DNA of 64,000 nt from Treponema phagedenis (GTDB lineage Bacteria > Spirochaetota > Spirochaetia > Treponematales > Treponemataceae), in assembly GCF_008153345.1 (NCBI RefSeq), contig NZ_CP042818.1, forward strand, positions 2,877,001 to 2,941,000, in the 5' to 3' direction. Position 1 is the stretch's first letter. Each line of letters begins with the position of its first letter. Position numbers and translations under genes: made by a program. Under the pieces are notes generated by a model that searched no databases, was not told the DNA's origin, and saw only the letters and a list, made by a program, of their open reading frames with translations. Shown here in pieces: positions 47,181 to 55,706 of this stretch.

Positions 47181-47277
47181 CCGGGGCCTATGCAAGGAAT
47201 GTTTTTCGAACCCGCCAGGTCCGGAAGGAAGCAACGGTAGATTAATTATTTCTGTGCCGTAGTGTCCCCGGTTTTTA
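47181..47277 (+). ncRNA. ffs: SRP RNA (4.5S-type)
   Basis: The strand starts CCGGGGCCTATGCAAGG and ends GTGTCCCCGG with the two ends paired. The universally conserved Ffh-binding helix 8 is present as CCAGGTCCGGAAGGAAGCAAC with its GGAA tetraloop. A T-rich run (GGTTTTTATTT) ends transcription. It lies 2 nt after tRNA-Ser(GGA), so both may be processed from one transcript. Confidence 0.92.
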
Positions 47278-47366
47278 TTTATATAATTAAGTACAACCGG
47301 TCTTTTATTTTCACGAATAGTCAGTTAAATCTTTATAACCTTCTTCCAAAATTCAATTTTTTACGG

Positions 47367-47372
47367 TATACT
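47367..47372 (+). promoter_or_regulatory. -10 box of the SDR-like gene, leaderless geometry
   Basis: TATACT followed by GCATAC and the ATG at 47379. The -35 region (TTCCAA) is weak. No ribosome binding site. Confidence 0.5.
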
Positions 47373-47378
47373 GCATAC

Positions 47379-48017
47379 ATGGCATTAAACATTTTTATTA
47401 CCGATAATCGATTACAATTCAGCCGCAGCTTAGCGGAAATGTTAAAAAATAATGGAGATACTGTTTGTATAAGTTCCGAAACTCATCCGAACGCTGATCG
47501 TCCTTTGCGAGAAATTTATTGGAACAGAAAATCCCCTTTTTCACTGCAATCTTTGCACTTGGAATTAAAAAATCTAAACATCACTATTGATGCGGTAATT
47601 TTTATATTTGACGGACCTGCCTATATCGATCTTTATCAAAAAGATGACATTGCCGGAATCGATACCACTGTAACCGATCTGATTTCCGCAAATATGAGCC
47701 TTGCATATGTATTTTCAAAATTTTTTCTAAAACAAAACCGGGGAAAGTTTATTTTTATTCATAGAGAAATTGCAACCGGACAGTCTAATGCTCCGCTTGC
47801 CGCCGCATCAGGCGCTTTCATCAGGATGGCGGAAGAGGTTGTCCACTCAATGATAAAAGAAGAAAGCCCGCATCTCCAAACTTTGCTGGTAAAACTTGAG
47901 GGCACCGAAGACGACTCTTTTATCCAATGGATTACTACCCAATTGAGCCTTCCCGTCCTTACTCGGAGCCCGGGACGATGGATACGTGCAGGGCAACGAG
48001 GTTTTTTCGGAAAATAA
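47379..48017 (+). CDS. Rossmann-fold, SDR-like protein of unknown substrate
   Basis: 212 aa from MALNIFITDNRLQFSRSLAEML. A longer GTG-started frame from 47262 is rejected because it lies over the SRP RNA terminator. The pattern is that of a short-chain dehydrogenase/reductase: an opening beta-alpha unit, AVIFIFDGPAYIDLY in place of the NNAG region, GKFIFIHREIATGQSNAPLAAASGAF with an AxxxA-type helix, and a carboxyl end similar to SDR helix G. The usual GxxxGxG nucleotide-binding and YxxxK catalytic motifs are not intact, so it may be a degenerate or non-catalytic member. Confidence 0.55.
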   Translation: MALNIFITDNRLQFSRSLAEMLKNNGDTVCISSETHPNADRPLREIYWNRKSPFSLQSLHLELKNLNITIDAVIFIFDGPAYIDLYQKDDIAGIDTTVTDLISANMSLAYVFSKFFLKQNRGKFIFIHREIATGQSNAPLAAASGAFIRMAEEVVHSMIKEESPHLQTLLVKLEGTEDDSFIQWITTQLSLPVLTRSPGRWIRAGQRGFFGK

Positions 48018-48107
48018 AAAATACTTTTGGGAACACTCACTTTTTTCGGACACCCGCCTTGTCCGGCTTAGCGCCGTACCTGCCGCCCGAAATCGTTTTA
48101 AAGCTCT

Positions 48108-48139
48108 CTTGCGGTATTTGGTGTGAAAAATACCGCAAG
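48108..48139. terminator. Hairpin between convergent genes
   Basis: A 12-bp perfect stem CTTGCGGTATTT / AAATACCGCAAG with loop GGTGTGAA lies between the SDR-like and metallopeptidase genes. It lacks a U-run on either side. Confidence 0.4.
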
Positions 48140-48172
48140 CAGATCTTGTTCCGCTAAAATTACACGCCGTTT

Positions 48173-48856
48173 TTATCTGCGGCGGTCTTTGGCAAGCAGA
48201 ATAAGCCGAATAAGACTTGCCACAGCGGTTAAGGCTGAGGCAATATAGGTGAGAGCTGCGGCAGTGAGTACTTTTTTTGCACCTTGTAACTCTTCTTCGC
48301 TTAAAATTGCGTTTTGCTGCAAAAGTATGAGTGCTCGGCGGGATGCGTCAATTTCCACCGGTAAGGTTACCAGATAAAAAAGCACGGCAACGCCAAAAAA
48401 AATAATGCCGAGATTTAATAGAATATTTATGCCGAAAATAAGCCCCGCCATCGCGAGGTAGGGACCTGCCATTGAGCCGATGTTTGCGACAGGAACCAAC
48501 GTGCTGCGCAGCACCAGCGGTCCGTAATGCAGTTTATCTTGAATTGCATGACCTGTTTCATGTGCCGCAACGCCTACAGCCGAAACTGAGGTTTTACTGA
48601 ACACCGGTTCCGAAAGGCGCAGCACTTTTTTTGACGGATCATAGTGATCGGTCAAGTCTCCCGAAACCTTATTTACTTCAATATTTGAGAGTCCGTTATT
48701 TTTTAAAAGAATTGCCGCCGCCTGTGCACCGGTTATGCGTCTTCTGGTTTCAATTTCCGAAAACTTGCTGAATGTGGATTTTACCTTAAATTGCGCATAG
48801 AGTGAAAATAATAAGGTAGGCACAATCAAAATTAGATAATAAGAGTCAATAAACAT
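48173..48856 (-). CDS. YugP-type membrane zinc metallopeptidase (PF04298-like)
   Basis: 227 aa. N-terminal membrane helix (YLILIVPTLLFSLYAQF), zinc site AAHETGHAIQ (H99, E100, H103), and a probable third ligand in LPVEIDASRRAL. Further hydrophobic segments in the second half complete a membrane-embedded protease of the YugP type. GGAG lies 9 nt upstream of the ATG. The substrate is unknown. Confidence 0.85.
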   Translation of the reverse strand: MFIDSYYLILIVPTLLFSLYAQFKVKSTFSKFSEIETRRRITGAQAAAILLKNNGLSNIEVNKVSGDLTDHYDPSKKVLRLSEPVFSKTSVSAVGVAAHETGHAIQDKLHYGPLVLRSTLVPVANIGSMAGPYLAMAGLIFGINILLNLGIIFFGVAVLFYLVTLPVEIDASRRALILLQQNAILSEEELQGAKKVLTAAALTYIASALTAVASLIRLILLAKDRRR

Positions 48857-48946
48857 AAAAGGCTCCTTTCGCTTGCATTGATTTTATAAAAAGTATAACG
48901 TAGCACTTACGTAAGATATAATATACTCAATTTTCGGAGCTTTGTC

Positions 48947-49561
48947 ATGTTTCAGTATCTGATTTTATTTCTTTTTTTAGGGATTGAGGGCTTTGTCATT
49001 TTTGTGCTTGCGGCGGGAATGGGGCTGTATTTCGGTTTTATGCGCAAGCTGCCGCAGCCAAAGTTTTCTTCCGAGCTCCGTCCCGATTTTACCGCTGTTA
49101 AAAAAACGAAAATACTCACCGTGTATATTACCGACTTCCCCGCAAAAATAGAAAACAAAGCGGAAAATGCGGCGCTTATTGTGCCGACTCAAAAGCAAAG
49201 TGATTTTCGCTCATTCGGTTTAAAAACCGCGTTACGCATGCCGGAGGTTTTAGCAAGTTTACAAAAAACCTCCCGGTGCACTTCATTCAATTTTATAGTA
49301 GGAAACACCGGCATTATTTCCCTTGCGGAATTTCTGGAAACCTCCAAAACGGAATTTCCTATTGCCCGTATCTCCGTCATTGAAGATTTTCCCGATATCG
49401 GTGCGGAATATAAAGAGGCTTTGCAAAAGCTTTTACGCATTCAGTTTTTTTGGAAGCCTGTTTATGCCGTTTCCGTACTGGTTAATACAATCACCGGCGG
49501 TGCAAACTTTCGAAAACTACGCACATTGCGGGAAAAAGCTAAATCCTGGGATTCGGCATAA
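48947..49561 (+). CDS. Membrane-anchored protein of unknown function
   Basis: 204 aa with one or two N-terminal hydrophobic segments (YLILFLFLGIEGFVIFVLAAGMGLYFGF) and a cytoplasmic or periplasmic mixed alpha/beta domain (ILTVYITDFPAKIENKAENA, RCTSFNFIVGNTGIISLAEFL). GGAG is 10 nt upstream of the ATG. I do not recognise the family. It is divergent from the metallopeptidase gene, with about 90 nt between them. Confidence 0.55.
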   Translation: MFQYLILFLFLGIEGFVIFVLAAGMGLYFGFMRKLPQPKFSSELRPDFTAVKKTKILTVYITDFPAKIENKAENAALIVPTQKQSDFRSFGLKTALRMPEVLASLQKTSRCTSFNFIVGNTGIISLAEFLETSKTEFPIARISVIEDFPDIGAEYKEALQKLLRIQFFWKPVYAVSVLVNTITGGANFRKLRTLREKAKSWDSA

Positions 49562-49643
49562 AAGATCGTGCAGAACGCCGCTCAAATCGATACTTTCATA
49601 TGTTGAGAGTGAGGGTTCTGGTTCCCTAAATCCTTTAAAAAAC

Positions 49644-49805
49644 GGAGGCTTACGTATGAATATAGGTTTGGTTTTGACGTCCGTGTCAAAACCAAACCTG
49701 CGAGTTTTAAAGCTTCAATTTTACAAAACAGTGTTGATGCTTTTAAACATCAGTTGAATTTATTCTGATTTTGACGCCTGAGGCACAACCAGCCCACGAG
49801 TTTTA
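49644..49805 (+). repeat. Repeat element placed directly on a ribosome-binding-site/start-codon relic
   Basis: GGAGGCTTACGTATGAA (49644-49660) is identical over 17 bp to the ribosome binding site and start of glgA (43270-43286). Directly after it the repeat begins, with GGTTTGGTTTTGAC / GTCAAAACCAAACC and GTTTTAAAGC-type hairpins. The gap 49562-49944 otherwise holds only the terminator of the minus-strand operon. Confidence 0.65.
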
Positions 49806-49871
49806 AAACGTAAAGCCGAAGGGGACAGCGAAATGTCAAGACTTCGCCCGTGGCGCGCACCGATGAGCGGC

Positions 49872-49923
49872 AAAAAAAAGCGCAAGCTGTTTTTATCGTA
49901 AAAAGAAGAAACAGCTTGCGCTT
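49872..49923 (-). terminator. Terminator of the LpoB operon
   Basis: 15-bp stem AAGCGCAAGCTGTTT / AAACAGCTTGCGCTT (49878-49892 and 49909-49923). On the minus strand it is followed by eight Us. It lies about 20 nt after the last stop codon. Confidence 0.9.
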
Positions 49924-49944
49924 CGTTTGGATGGGGCAAGAAAC

Positions 49945-50997
49945 TTACTTATCGGATTTTAGCCCGCTTAAATACTCATTAAAGGATTTACCAAAATCGT
50001 TTTGAATTTTTTTCTCCAGTCCGGTAAAAATCTTATTGTCGGCACTAGATTTAGCCAAATGGATTTCTCTTCCGCTTACCGAATAGGGAACTAAAACCGT
50101 ACTTGAACCGGTTTCGGTAAATTCGGCATCCAGCGAATACCTAACCAATATTTTATTATTGGCTTGCACTTCTCCATCAGCAAGAGAAAGCTTTGCGACT
50201 AACGTATAGTTCGGATTTTCATTAGTGGATGTATTAAATCCCTCAGCCGATAAAACCTTTGCAAAAGCCGATTTTATTTTTCCGTGATTATCGCCGTCAA
50301 CAGAGATCACAATATGAATATTTTTTGCAACATCCATACACTTCAACTTTAAAGATTGGGCAGTCATTCCCTTTTCTTTCGCCAAAGCATGGGCACTCGG
50401 TTTGATTACCGAAAGGCGTGCTCTATATATAGCGTTTTCCGCTGCAACCAGATATGCGGAGCGGTACCGAATAAATTCGCGTATTGTGTTTTTATCCGTA
50501 TCGGGAATTTGAGTCAATTCCGCAATAGTCCTCTCATTTGCATTTATTTTTTCCATATACGCTGATGCCGTTTTTGACTTATCCAATACCGCTAACGCAT
50601 AGTGAGTTCCATCAGGGGAAAGCCAGCGCTCCTTTATTTCCACGCCTATTAAATCATCAACATTAGTAGAAATAGAAACGTTTTGCCCTACATTTTTAGT
50701 CTTATTCACTTTTTCAGATTGTCCGTCCGTTACCGAACTCGTGTAATTAAGTTCCGCCTGCGTTTCGATAGAAATTTTCCGGTCGAAAATTGCCGCTAAA
50801 GCTTCAAGAGCTCCTACCTCAGCCTCTTTACGCGACTGTCCCGTTCCAAGAGCCGTTAAATACCGCTCCTCGGGATATACGTTTGGCGCATCGGTAACCC
50901 AAACAGGAGGGTCTTTTTTCCCTTGTTTGCTTCCCGCCGCATATACCCATACCGAAAAAATTGTCAAAACTATAAAAAATGAAACTACTCTAGGCAT
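49945..50997 (-). CDS. LPP20-domain periplasmic protein
   Basis: 350 aa with a cleavable signal peptide (FFIVLTIFSVWVYAAG) and no lipobox. It has an LPP20-type domain: PPVWVTDAPNVYPEERYLTALGTGQSRKEAEVGALEALAAIF, then ERWLSPDGTHYALAVLDKSK. The C-terminal half is a second alpha/beta module with no name I can give. It overlaps the upstream gene by 13 nt and ends the operon, followed by a strong terminator. LPP20 proteins are envelope proteins often found beside lpoB. Confidence 0.75.
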   Translation of the reverse strand: MPRVVSFFIVLTIFSVWVYAAGSKQGKKDPPVWVTDAPNVYPEERYLTALGTGQSRKEAEVGALEALAAIFDRKISIETQAELNYTSSVTDGQSEKVNKTKNVGQNVSISTNVDDLIGVEIKERWLSPDGTHYALAVLDKSKTASAYMEKINANERTIAELTQIPDTDKNTIREFIRYRSAYLVAAENAIYRARLSVIKPSAHALAKEKGMTAQSLKLKCMDVAKNIHIVISVDGDNHGKIKSAFAKVLSAEGFNTSTNENPNYTLVAKLSLADGEVQANNKILVRYSLDAEFTETGSSTVLVPYSVSGREIHLAKSSADNKIFTGLEKKIQNDFGKSFNEYLSGLKSDK

Positions 50998-52439
50998 AGC
51001 GACTCCAAAAGGTTCAAACCCCTTTCCTGTACCTGTACATTATCAAATACTTCTTCATATACGACCATATTGTCCCCCAAATAACAAATTTTTACGTTAT
51101 ATGTACCCGGTTTTAACCGAATATTTGCAACAGAAACTGTTGCAGGAAGGTACGCCGCTTGCCGCGTATCCGCCCGTATTGCCGCATCAATTTTTTCAAG
51201 AGCAAGCGGCAGTGATTCTTCCGCAATATCAAGTGCTATTTGCGCGAGAGTTTTTAAAAACCCATTTTGTTCCTGCTGCACGCGTCTTCGTGCCGCAATA
51301 ATCGCAGTTGCCGAAATAATGGTTACCGTTAATTTTTTTGCTACCCCAGCCGCAAACTTTGCCTGAAACTCTTTTCGTGCCTTCAGCGCAACATTTTTTT
51401 TTACATTTACGCCGAAATCTTCAAGCAAGGTAAGCGGGTATGTTTGAGTAGCTCCCGTTTCGGTGTCTGTTAAAGCTACTCGTATATTTTTGACCTTTGT
51501 AACATTTTCGCCGGCTACCGTATAGACTGCTTTAAACCGCATCGGTGGAAGTTTAAAAGGAGTTCCGGCAACCGTTATGGTCTTTCCGTTTGCAAGTTCG
51601 GAGCTTTTATCATGCTCCGGAGGATAGTAAAATACCCGTTCTTCCTTTTTTGCAATAAACCCGGAAAAAGCAAGAACATTCAGACTCGCCATTCCGGATT
51701 CTCTTTTTAAACTCATATCGATATTGATTTGTGGATTAAGCACTTTTAAATAGTCTTTACTGAGCCTTGCGCCTTCCGTATCGCCGTTTGCATTTCGCAT
51801 AAGGGCTCCCAAGTAATAGGCGGTTGGCGATCCTCGGTATAAGTCTGCTTCTGTCGGTTTAGGAATAACCTCCTTGCTTATTTGTTCAGGTTCAATCCCG
51901 AAAGCGTTAAATGCTTCCTGCTCTTGGACAGAAGGGCGTTCATCGGAATCAAACCCGCGAATCAAGTCAACCTTACTGCTCTCATCTTTAATAAACCATA
52001 ACGAGCTTCTGCTTTCACGCCCTACCTTGACTTTTTCATCATCCACCTTTTTTATTTCTACAACCGCATCTTCAAGCTTTCCCATATGGTAATAATTCAA
52101 AGAATTTAAAATATTGAGGTAAAAGCTTTCAAACTGAGCAATGCTGCGTAAATCGCCTTCGTCTAAAAGCCGGTCTCCTTCATTAAAATTCTTTGACGAC
52201 AGCTGATAATCCTTTGCGTAATGGGCAATAGCACCGATATCAACATATTTTAAAACATTGTTTTCTTTTCCATAGCTTTTCTTTTGCAGCATTTTCACGC
52301 AGAGCTGGTAATCCTTTTCGTGAAATGCTTTATCAAACGCAGCTCTATTAAACCGCGTCGATGCGCATGAGAAAAAAACAGGAATCACGATACCGAAAAG
52401 CACATAAAAATATCTGTGCTTTTTATCTAACGGCCCCAT
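50985..52439 (-). CDS. COG3014-type lipoprotein
   Basis: 484 aa, lipobox VFFSC (C25). An N-terminal TPR-like helical half (FNRAAFDKAFHEKDYQLCVKML, FYLNILNSLNYYHMGKLEDAVVEIKKVDDE) and a beta-rich second half (GKTITVAGTPFKLPPMRFKAVYTV, RLKPGTYNVKICYLGDNMVVYEE). This combination is typical of COG3014 proteins that travel with LpoB and LPP20 genes. Probably a periplasm-facing outer-membrane lipoprotein. Confidence 0.75.
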   Translation of the reverse strand: MGPLDKKHRYFYVLFGIVIPVFFSCASTRFNRAAFDKAFHEKDYQLCVKMLQKKSYGKENNVLKYVDIGAIAHYAKDYQLSSKNFNEGDRLLDEGDLRSIAQFESFYLNILNSLNYYHMGKLEDAVVEIKKVDDEKVKVGRESRSSLWFIKDESSKVDLIRGFDSDERPSVQEQEAFNAFGIEPEQISKEVIPKPTEADLYRGSPTAYYLGALMRNANGDTEGARLSKDYLKVLNPQINIDMSLKRESGMASLNVLAFSGFIAKKEERVFYYPPEHDKSSELANGKTITVAGTPFKLPPMRFKAVYTVAGENVTKVKNIRVALTDTETGATQTYPLTLLEDFGVNVKKNVALKARKEFQAKFAAGVAKKLTVTIISATAIIAARRRVQQEQNGFLKTLAQIALDIAEESLPLALEKIDAAIRADTRQAAYLPATVSVANIRLKPGTYNVKICYLGDNMVVYEEVFDNVQVQERGLNLLESLCLE

Positions 52440-52459
52440 GTAAAAATAGTTCCTTTACA

Positions 52460-53068
52460 CTAGTATCTAACCTTATTTAATTTTATAACTTTTTTTATAT
52501 CATCATTAAACCCGCTCCAGATAATTTTATTTGTTTCGATATTGATAAGTTCCGCAGAAACATGGTAGGTGCGGACCATTTTACTGCCCGCTTTTTGAAC
52601 AATGGATTTTACCGCTCCTTGCAGTAAAAAATCCGCACCGGTTTCATTCCCTAAGGCCTTCGCGGTCTCTTCGCTGGCATTTCCCATGTTTTGCTCATCA
52701 CGTTCGGCACGAACCTCTTCGCGGCTTCTGCTGTCTGCAACGAAATCGGCTTTACCGCTTTTTATGATAGCCGATTGCATTTTTTTTACGATAATTGACG
52801 TATCAATATGCTCGGAGCTATCATTTCTAAAAGTTCCGACAATAAATACAGGTAGCGCATTATTTTTAATCGAAAAGCGTTCTATTCGCGGCGAACTGAT
52901 ACAATCATCAATTAACGCTTCACAAACAATCCGCACATCGGTGTCGTTCCAGTAACCGCTTATGTCGGTTACTGCAGAGGAAGGAACTCTGGTCACTCCT
53001 GTAGTGGCGCAAGACATACATACTGCTGCTATCACTAAAAAAACAATAAAAAAGCTCTTATTTTTCAT
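52460..53068 (-). CDS. lpoB: LpoB-like activator of penicillin-binding proteins
   Basis: 202 aa lipoprotein (C20 after VIAAVCMSC). LpoB-type core: VTRVPSSAVTDISGYWNDTDVRIVCEALIDD, NALPVFIVGTFRNDSSEHIDTSIIVKKMQSA, SGKADFVADSRSREEVRAERDEQ, ETGADFLLQGAVKSI, VSAELINIETNKIIWSGFNDDIKK. In E. coli LpoB reaches from the outer membrane to activate PBP1b; in this organism the partner synthase is not in the window. The short N-terminal linker suits a narrow distance to the peptidoglycan. Confidence 0.85.
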   Translation of the reverse strand: MKNKSFFIVFLVIAAVCMSCATTGVTRVPSSAVTDISGYWNDTDVRIVCEALIDDCISSPRIERFSIKNNALPVFIVGTFRNDSSEHIDTSIIVKKMQSAIIKSGKADFVADSRSREEVRAERDEQNMGNASEETAKALGNETGADFLLQGAVKSIVQKAGSKMVRTYHVSAELINIETNKIIWSGFNDDIKKVIKLNKVRY

Positions 53069-53111
53069 TTTATAAATTACCTCTTAGTATTTTTGCCTGT
53101 CTTATTCGTAA

Positions 53112-53726
53112 TCACAGTCCTTTTTCCATAGACTGTTTTACCAAGTCGCGAGCTCTTATCTGTTCCTCGGTTTTCGGTTTGATTCCGTTAATTGCATTTT
53201 CGATTAGTTTATCAAGCGTTTTTCTCGGAACGCTATACAAGGCAAGAACCGTGTAAAAATCACCTTCGGGCTCTCCTTCGGCATCAAAAAAACGTCTTTG
53301 CACCCAATAATCGCTTTCGCGTTTGATGCCGTTGATTTCAGCTTCGCTGACAGTATGCACAACTTCCTCGATGTATGAATCGAGCAGGTCTTTGTTGCCT
53401 ACGGCAGCGGCGGCACCGGTGTCCCTAATTCTTTGGGAAATCATTCGAGCCAGCTCACTAGCTGCCTGAAAATTCCTCAACCATAATTGACCGCCTTCCA
53501 AATCTTTTGACTTTTCAGATTCAAATTTAAAAATATACATTTTCTCATATTGAGCCATCTGTTCAATTTCGTTACGCTCCATTGAAACCCAGTCAGGCGG
53601 AGCTTTGTCCCATTTCTGGTTTTTGTGATCAATAATCACCGGCTTATTAATACCTCGTTTTGTTGCGCAACCGAACAAAAGAGAAACAACCGCAAGTCCT
53701 AATACAATTTTTGCTGCAATTTTCAT
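53112..53726 (-). CDS. LPP20-like lipoprotein, first gene of the LpoB operon
   Basis: 204 aa, lipobox LLFGC (C20), then PPDWVSMERNEIEQMAQYEKMYIFKFE and a helical region with AASELARMISQRIRDTG and FYTVLALYSVPRKTLDKLIENAI, as in LPP20-related envelope proteins. AAGGAG is 10 nt upstream of the ATG. It begins an operon of four envelope genes (this gene, lpoB, COG3014, LPP20) on the minus strand. Confidence 0.7.
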   Translation of the reverse strand: MKIAAKIVLGLAVVSLLFGCATKRGINKPVIIDHKNQKWDKAPPDWVSMERNEIEQMAQYEKMYIFKFESEKSKDLEGGQLWLRNFQAASELARMISQRIRDTGAAAAVGNKDLLDSYIEEVVHTVSEAEINGIKRESDYWVQRRFFDAEGEPEGDFYTVLALYSVPRKTLDKLIENAINGIKPKTEEQIRARDLVKQSMEKGL

Positions 53727-53786
53727 ACATAAATCTCCTTAAAAATAGTTTTTTGCAACTCTGCTTATTAAATACCGAATACTCTT

Positions 53787-53822
53787 TTACCCATAACTGC
53801 TTAGAAATGTTCTTAAAACCAT
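53787..53822 (-). CDS. Possible 11-codon leader peptide before the LpoB operon
   Basis: MVLRTFLSSYG from an ATG with GAGGAGG placed 6 nt upstream, ending at TAA 60 nt before the first lipoprotein gene. The strong ribosome binding site in front of such a short frame is what makes it notable. A possible promoter (TTGTTC-17-CATAAT) lies upstream. No run of a single regulatory amino acid is seen. Confidence 0.35.
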   Translation of the reverse strand: MVLRTFLSSYG

Positions 53823-53899
53823 TACAATCCTCCTCATCACGAACATATATTATGAAGTATATATCACTGTTGAACAAAAAGCAAAAAAAAACTGGTTAA

Positions 53900-54219
53900 A
53901 TATCAGTGGTTTTATTAGAAAAGCATCTTTTTTGAGATTATCAATAGTAAAGAACTTGTTGCGCCGCGCCTCAAATATTTTCAAGGTAAGCTTACAAAAC
54001 CCCCGAAAAAATAACGCTGATAGCGGCGAAGATATACTGCTGCTAAAAAATGCGTGAATGCTTTGCTTACCGCATTCGCATCGGCCTCCTTATCTTTTGG
54101 AAAAAAGTTTTGCCTTTTGCCGATGCTTGCGGACGACCGGACAAAATCAGAAAATATTGGACACTTCGGCAGCGGAGACTTAAAACCTGGCAGCGTTTTT
54201 TTGGTGACTCGATCCGGTT
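53900..54219. other. Intergenic stretch without a recognised gene
   Basis: About 320 nt between the LpoB operon leader and a repeat. A minus-strand frame (53981-54223) is present but its composition is not protein-like and it has no ribosome binding site. It may be decayed coding DNA. Confidence 0.4.
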
Positions 54220-54358
54220 TCAATACATTTTATACAAATCATAAAAAATTTTATAAAAAGGAGCCCGACACGGCGCAACGGTGAGTAATTTACCATAGTG
54301 ATACTGAATCCTGCAATGCTTCGTTGTGCATAACAGATAAGTTAATTACCAAAAGCTA
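54220..54358 (+). repeat. Compact copy of the repeat element
   Basis: It has TTTTATACAAATCATAAAAA, AGGAGCCCGACACGGCGCAA, GTGAGTAATTTACCATAGTG and the end GTTAATTACCAAAAGCTACA. It is immediately followed by the IS3 relic. Confidence 0.75.
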
Positions 54359-54370
54359 CAGTAATCAAAA

Positions 54371-54560
54371 GAGCGTGACCGAGTATATTTTACGGACATA
54401 ACGGAATCTATTTGTTCAAACGGAAAGTTATACATCTATCTGATGTTCGATGCCTGTGACGAAGCGAGTGTCGATCGTGCAACGGATGGAAACATGAAAA
54501 AAAGCTTATGGACACAGGGGTAACCGAAGCGTTTGAAATGGGGCTGCCAAAACCCTTATC
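54371..54560 (+). pseudogene. IS3-family transposase (OrfB) fragment
   Basis: A frame of 50 codons (54371-54523) reads ERDRVYFTDITESICSNGKL, YIYLMFDACDEASVDRATDG, NMKKSLW. This is the start of an IS3-type integrase core (W/YxTDITE....GKLYI....D.FD......NMK). It continues after a frameshift as EAFEMGLPKPLSHH. The first catalytic Asp (TDIT) is present; the rest of the DDE domain is missing. Confidence 0.6.
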
Positions 54561-54580
54561 ACACCACATAACCAAAACTC

Positions 54581-54609
54581 TTTACTCTTTCGGGATAAGC
54601 GGCTAAAAT
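54581..54609 (+). promoter_or_regulatory. Promoter of ruvB, leaderless geometry
   Basis: TTTACT (54581-54586), 17-nt spacer, TAAAAT (54604-54609), then 6 nt to the ATG at 54616. No ribosome binding site. Confidence 0.65.
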
Positions 54610-54615
54610 GCTTTT

Positions 54616-55644
54616 ATGGATATGGAAGAATTCGGAACGGTACATCCCGAGCTGCAAAGCGGAGACGATAAGGATCCCGCACTTCGTCCGCGGCTTTTGC
54701 GGGATTTTCAGGGACAGGAAAAGATTAAACAAAACCTGCACGTTTTTATACAAGCCGCACGGGAGCGCTCCGAAAGCCTTGACCACCTGTTTTTAATCGG
54801 CCCGCCGGGGCTGGGAAAGACAACTCTTGCGCAAATTACCGCAAATGAGCTTGGCGTTGAGTTTAAGGTAACCGGCGCTCCCGCCTTAGATAAGCCGAAA
54901 GACCTTGCTGGTATTCTGACTACCCTGACCGAGCGCAGTGTGTTTTTTATTGACGAAATCCACCGGCTTAAACCCGCCATTGAGGAAATGTTGTACATTG
55001 CTATGGAAGATTATGAACTTGATTGGATTATCGGGCAGGGGCCGGGAGCGCGCACTGTGCGGATTCCCATTCCGCCGTTTACCCTTGTGGGCGCAACTAC
55101 GCGGGCGGGGATGGTTTCAAGTCCGCTTATCAGCCGGTTCGGTATTGTTCAGCGCTTTGAGTTTTATACCGATGAAGAGCTTGCTTCCATTATTGAGCGT
55201 TCCGCAAAAATACTGCAAATCCGTATTGAACCGAGTGCCGCTCTCACGTTGGCAAAAAGTTGCCGCGGTACGCCGCGGGTGGCAAACCGCCTGTTGCGCA
55301 GAATGCGTGATTTTGCCCAAGTTGCCGGTAAATCAAGCGTTACTGAAGAGGTTATCGCCGTCGGGTTAAAACGCCTGAATATTGACAGCCTCGGTTTGGA
55401 AAACCATGACCGGCAAATCCTCCGCTCTATTATCGAAAACTACGGCGGTGGCCCCGTCGGTGCGGAAACACTTGCGATATCCATCGGCGAATCGCAGGAC
55501 ACCCTCGAAGACTATTATGAGCCCTACCTTATTCAAAGCGGCTTAATCCAGCGTACCCCGCGCGGACGCATGATAACCGAAAAAGGCTGCCGCCATCTCG
55601 GAATGTCGGTGCCGGAGCAATCGGCGCAAAAAACTCTTTTTTAA
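54616..55644 (+). CDS. ruvB: Holliday junction branch-migration ATPase RuvB
   Basis: 342 aa AAA+ motor that drives branch migration with RuvA. Walker A GPPGLGKT at 62-69, Walker [11 protein letters not shown], RuvB hairpin region [16 protein letters not shown], sensor 1 [10 protein letters not shown], arginine finger region [12 protein letters not shown]-terminal winged helix with [16 protein letters not shown] and [12 protein letters not shown]. ruvA is not adjacent. queA follows 62 nt downstream, a common pairing in bacteria. Confidence 0.96.
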   Translation: MDMEEFGTVHPELQSGDDKDPALRPRLLRDFQGQEKIKQNLHVFIQAARERSESLDHLFLIGPPGLGKTTLAQITANELGVEFKVTGAPALDKPKDLAGILTTLTERSVFFIDEIHRLKPAIEEMLYIAMEDYELDWIIGQGPGARTVRIPIPPFTLVGATTRAGMVSSPLISRFGIVQRFEFYTDEELASIIERSAKILQIRIEPSAALTLAKSCRGTPRVANRLLRRMRDFAQVAGKSSVTEEVIAVGLKRLNIDSLGLENHDRQILRSIIENYGGGPVGAETLAISIGESQDTLEDYYEPYLIQSGLIQRTPRGRMITEKGCRHLGMSVPEQSAQKTLF

Positions 55645-55706
55645 AGTACGGCGACTGTCAGCCGAATCGTACCGCAAAAAAAAATTTACCGCATCGGAGC
55701 ATTTGT

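Noticed and set aside
47262-47378. GTG-started N-terminal extension of the SDR-like protein
   Set aside because: Overlaps the end of the SRP RNA and its terminator; a -10 box lies 6 nt before the internal ATG.
53647-53877. 76-codon minus-strand frame overlapping the first LPP20-like gene
   Set aside because: Out of frame with the lipoprotein gene, whose signal peptide and ribosome binding site are clear.
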